A stretch of 64,000 bases of DNA from Gymnothorax reevesii (taxonomy: Eukaryota > Chordata > Actinopteri > Anguilliformes > Muraenidae). How positions within the stretch are numbered: position 1 is the first letter of the stretch; every line of letters starts with the position of its first letter. Shown one piece after another: positions 60,705-64,000 of this stretch. The stretch is taken from the NCBI GenBank assembly GCA_029721435.1, contig CM056573.1, forward strand, positions 121,669,447 to 121,733,446, in the 5' to 3' direction. The notes under the pieces were generated by a model. The model saw only the letters and a list, made by a program, of their open reading frames with translations. It was not told the origin of the DNA and searched no databases. Made by a program: the position numbers and the translations under genes.

Positions 60705-61824
60705 TATATCCCCGAATGGCATTCCGGGGGATATTGTGTTTTTAGTCCGGCCGCCGCCGCCACATTACGTGTTAACGCGATAACTTCAGTAATATTTCAA
60801 GTACAAATTCCAAATTTTGCATATAAGTAAGTATCATAAAGAGGAAGAACTGATTTTATTTTGGACAATTTACGATGTCTAGATTGGCCACCAGGGGCCA
60901 AAAACTGATTTCAATGTTAACGCGATAACTGCAGTAATATTTCAATTAGAAATTCCAACTTTTGCATATAAGTAAGTATCAAAAAGAGGAAGAACTGATT
61001 CGATTTTGGACAATTTACTATATCTAGATTGGCCACCAGGGGCCAAAAACTGAAAAAAAAAAAAAAATCACTGTTCTGCGATAACTTCAGTCATATTTCA
61101 ATTACAAATTTCAAGTTTTGCACATAAGTAAGTATCCTAAAGAGGAAGAACTGATTCGAATTTGGACAATTTACGATCTCTAGATTGGCCACCAGGGGCT
61201 AAAAACTGATTTACATGTTAACGCGATAACTGCAGTAATATTGCAATTAGAAATTCCAAGTTTTGCATATAGGTAAGTATCATAAAGAAGAAGAACTGAT
61301 TTGATTTTGGACAATTTACAATTTCTAGATAGGCCACCAGGGGCCAAAAACTGGAAAAATCACTGTTTTTATCATATCTCTGGAAATATTTGTCCGATTG
61401 ACCTCAGATCAACTGCAAATGAAAGGTCATGACCTGAGGATGTGTCCCACGATGACATTATACCTGTTTGGTTCAAAATTTTGACACAAGGTGGAGCTTT
61501 GTCACATAAAATTCACCATTTTTGCTGTATCTTTGGAACTATTTCTCCAATTGACATGAAACTATGTGCAACTGCAAGGTCATGACCTCACAACGTGTCA
61601 CATGATGACATCATACCTGCATGGTTGAATATTTTGCCACCAGGTGGCGCTTTGTGATGGAAAATTACCATTTTGGCCATATCTTCAGAACTATTTGTCC
61701 GATTGACCTGAAATTAAGTTCAAATGAAAGTCTATTCAAGGTCTATTCAAGGATTGGGGAATTGGAGCATTGGGGCCGTTCGGGGATAAACCCCCAGCCG
61801 TCGCCTCCGACGGCATAAGCCTAG
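60705..61824 (+). mobile_element. Non-autonomous Helitron2/Helentron-like element, copy B
   Basis: Same ends as copy A: TATATCCCCGAATGG with a left hairpin, and a right hairpin GCCGTC-loop-GACGGC followed by ATAAGC and CTAG. The inverted left terminus is well kept here as GGCCGTTCGGGGATAAAC inside the right end. T flanks both ends. The unit starting CGCGATAACT..AG occurs four times in tandem (about 60777, 60921, 61077 and 61223; spacings 144-156 bp), against one in copy A. The right half, with AAGGTCATGACCT and GCCACCAGGTGGCGC, matches copy A closely. No ORF. Confidence 0.72.
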
Positions 61825-62329
61825 TTCAGTGATGATATGAGGGCAGTTAAAACAGTGTAATAGTGGGTTTTGTTCAAATTAAAACTCTTAACTCAGAACA
61901 GTCACAGTGTTGAAATGAAAGGGTGCAGTGACAGTGTGTCCAGAAGAGGTCACTATGGCACTAATCAGGCAGAGAGCACAGGTTACACCCTGCTGAGAGA
62001 GAAATTCCTTGCAACAGCCAAACCAGGGTGTGCTCCCTTCTCCATCTTTGATGTGTTCAACACTCAATCACCCATGCTGAAGTGTCCAGGTCCAGGCCCC
62101 CTTATCTCATTGGTAAAATGGGGGGGTGCAGCTGTAGAGGATGTCTGGACCCTGATGACTTTACGACCCCACTGTTCCCAGCCATGCCTGACTGGAGACG
62201 ATGCCAGCTGTAGAGGAAGTATTGGTTCTTATGCCTTCATCACCCCACTATGTTAAGAACAGAGGGCAACAGGCACTTTTGGTCACTTGTCAATGTTATC
62301 TCCTGGCTTCCCTCTTACACTTTCTTCTT
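61825..62329. other. txndc16 intron; no gene assigned
   Basis: A plus-strand open frame at 61870-62256 (128 codons) shows no recognised domain, signal or splice context. Left unassigned. Confidence 0.4.
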
Positions 62330-63260
62330 TTTAACACAGAGTGGAGGCATCGGGGCATTGAGGAGACAGGTTTCTTGAGTTTAACCAATGGAGTTTGATC
62401 CCATTCTTGTTTAATTCAATCCTCTAGCCGCTAGAGAGTTTTGGGTCTCCTTTGATGGACTTTTTGTTCAATCATGCACCAAATATTCACAATCAGTGAA
62501 AGATCAGGACTGCAGGCAGGCCAGTTCAGTACACGGACTCTTCTACAATGAGCCATGCTGTTGTAATAGCTGCAGTATGTGGTTTTGCATTGTCCTGCTG
62601 AAATACAGAAGGCCTTCCCTGGAATAGACTTTGTCTGGAGGGGAGCATATCTTGCTCTAAAACCTTTATATACCTTTCAACATTCATGGTGCTTTTTTAA
62701 ACATGGAGGTGTCTCTCAACATATGCACTAATGCATCCCCATACCATCAGAGATGCTGGCTTTTGAACTGAACACTGATAACAGGAGGGGTGGTCTTTCT
62801 CCTCTTTAGCCCGGAGGACACGACGCCCATGATTTCCAACAAGAACGTCAAATTTGGACTCGTCTGACCACAGGATACTTTGCCACTTTGTTACAGTCCA
62901 TTTTAAATGAGCCTTGGCCCACAGAATACGGTGGCACTTCTGGATCCTGCTGAATAATGGCTTCCTTTTTGCATGATGGAGTTTTAGGTGGCATCTATGG
63001 ATGGAACTGTGGACAGTGTTTACAGACAGTGGTGTCATGAGGTATTGCTCGGCCCATTAAGTAATGTCAATGACAGAATCATGCCGGTGAGTTATGCAGT
63101 GGAGTCTCAGGGCCCGAAGATCACGGGCATCCGGTAAAGGTCTTCAGCCTTGTCCCCTATGCACAGAGATTTTTCCAGTTTGTCTAAATCTTTTGATGAT
63201 GTTATGCACTGTCTGATGAGACCTTCAAAGCCTTTGTGATTTGACGTTGAGTAACCGCTA
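62330..63260 (-). pseudogene. Tc1 transposase relic, family of the 34299 element
   Basis: On the minus strand: [37 protein letters not shown] with [11 protein letters not shown] (first catalytic Asp), then [27 protein letters not shown], and further on LINE-free remnants of the AKPHTA and SPDLSPIE region in shifted frames down to about 62340. The N-terminal helix-turn-helix is weak near 63200. Terminal repeats were not found. Confidence 0.8.
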
Positions 63261-63281
63261 TATTATAATGGCCGAGTGGCC

Positions 63282-63309
63282 TGTGTGTGTGTGTGTGTGT
63301 GTGTGTGTG
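63282..63309. repeat. (TG)n microsatellite
   Basis: Fourteen TG units between GGCCGAGTGGCC and GCGGCCGGCC. Confidence 0.95.
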
Positions 63310-63334
63310 CGGCCGGCCACTCAGTGGTAGATTC

Positions 63335-63660
63335 CACCGAGCGTGCATCTGCAGCATAGTGTGAGAGACACTGTTTGGTTCCATCTTGCAGGCGGCTGCA
63401 TACGGCTAATCAGTGCTAGACTCTGCTGGGCACGTATCTACAGCATACCGTGAGTGATGCTATTATAATATAGACATACAGGGGGAATCCCCTGGTATCC
63501 TCCTCTCCTGGGAATTCCCCCTTTTGAACCCAAGCCAATTCATCCACAGGAGTCTCGAATTCCAAAAAACAGATGCCAGGCCGCAAGAGAAAGTAGCGCT
63601 TAATATGCAGCATAACGTGAGCGATGCTGTTATGCTCCGTCCTGCGGGCAACTTTGTGTT
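63335..63660. repeat. Degenerate repeat with AGCATA..GTGAG..GATGCT core, three copies
   Basis: CTGCAGCATAGTGTGAGAGA, CTACAGCATACCGTGAGTGA and ATGCAGCATAACGTGAGCGA occur at about 63350, 63439 and 63608. The last two continue to GATGCT and TTAT. Related flanks (TTGCAGGCGGC, CCTGCGGGCAAC) follow the first and third. Not recognised as a known family; 63661-64000 holds nothing recognised. Confidence 0.6.
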
Positions 63661-64000
63661 CCACTGAGCGCGGAATGTCAGCGCAACGTATTCTCCTTGA
63701 TAGTTACTTCATTTTAGTTATGATTAAAGCATTGGTTGCGTGACAGCCACCTTGGTGTTTATGGAAACACTATAAGGTTTGTCGGCGTGATGTCACATGT
63801 TGTGAGCACGTGGTACGCGGAGACGTCTGGTAGGCAAGAGATCTTGTCAAGTGCAGCTCACAGTGCGAAATCGCGATCGCCTTTGTTTTCCATGTTCGTT
63901 TCTCAAAATTCATGAATGAAACAACTCTTATAATTAGAAGCATGGTAATTTCATGTGTAGTTGTTGGCTGTATGAGCCGTTTTGAGAAAGGATCGGGCCT

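Noticed and set aside
61870..62256. 128-codon open frame on the plus strand
   Set aside because: No domain, splice context, signal or homologous motif; lies between a Helitron-like repeat and a Tc1 relic.

Overview
The window reads as nuclear DNA of a teleost fish. It holds two widely spaced, intron-rich vertebrate genes transcribed away from each other. Their introns are filled with typical fish mobile DNA: RTE/Rex3-like and L2-like LINEs, a Gmr1-type Ty3/Gypsy element, several Tc1 transposons, hAT MITEs and Helitron2-like repeats. The species cannot be named from the sequence.

Host genes. A GPR137-family gene, best assigned as gpr137c, runs on the minus strand. Exon 1 is at 40709-41095, a 50-bp exon 2 at 3881-3930 and exon 3 at 2653-2881; the later exons lie beyond the left edge. 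A txndc16 gene (ER luminal thioredoxin-like protein, also called ERp90) runs on the plus strand. Exon 1 is at 42179-42350 and exons 2-5 are at 56916-56998, 57626-57699, 57928-58002 and 58609-58730; the rest lies beyond the right edge. Exon phases join without a break in both genes. The two start codons face away from each other across 1083 bp (41096-42178), which should be a shared divergent promoter. The same neighbour pair is found in tetrapods (human 14q22), and this supports the gpr137c assignment.

Layout. 1-1575 is the 3' part of an RTE-clade LINE with an in-frame internal duplication. 1845-2075 is a decayed RecQ-helicase-like fragment. Intron 1 of gpr137c (3931-40708, about 36.8 kb) holds a dense repeat cluster at about 7.9-19.5 kb: a Helitron2-like element, a two-copy repeat, and a young Gmr1 element (11045-16992) nested inside an older TIR element, followed by a second TIR element. 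Further on come two degenerate minisatellites, a third TIR element (26828-27424), a hAT MITE (33373-33684) and a Tc1 element split by another hAT MITE (34299-36491). Intron 1 of txndc16 (42351-56915) holds a 75-bp tandem repeat, an L2-like LINE, two full-length decayed Tc1 elements, a fold-back repeat, another TIR element and Tc1 fragments. The right end (58731-64000) has a SINE-like tRNA-derived unit, LINE and Tc1 fragments, and a second Helitron2-like copy with an amplified internal unit.

How it works together. Only the two divergent host genes are likely functional. Every transposon ORF seen carries stops or frameshifts. The most unusual elements are the Gmr1 retrotransposon, whose pol order is protease-integrase-reverse transcriptase-RNase H, and three TIR elements that each repeat a private 13-14 bp motif with a similar GTA...GACA outline.
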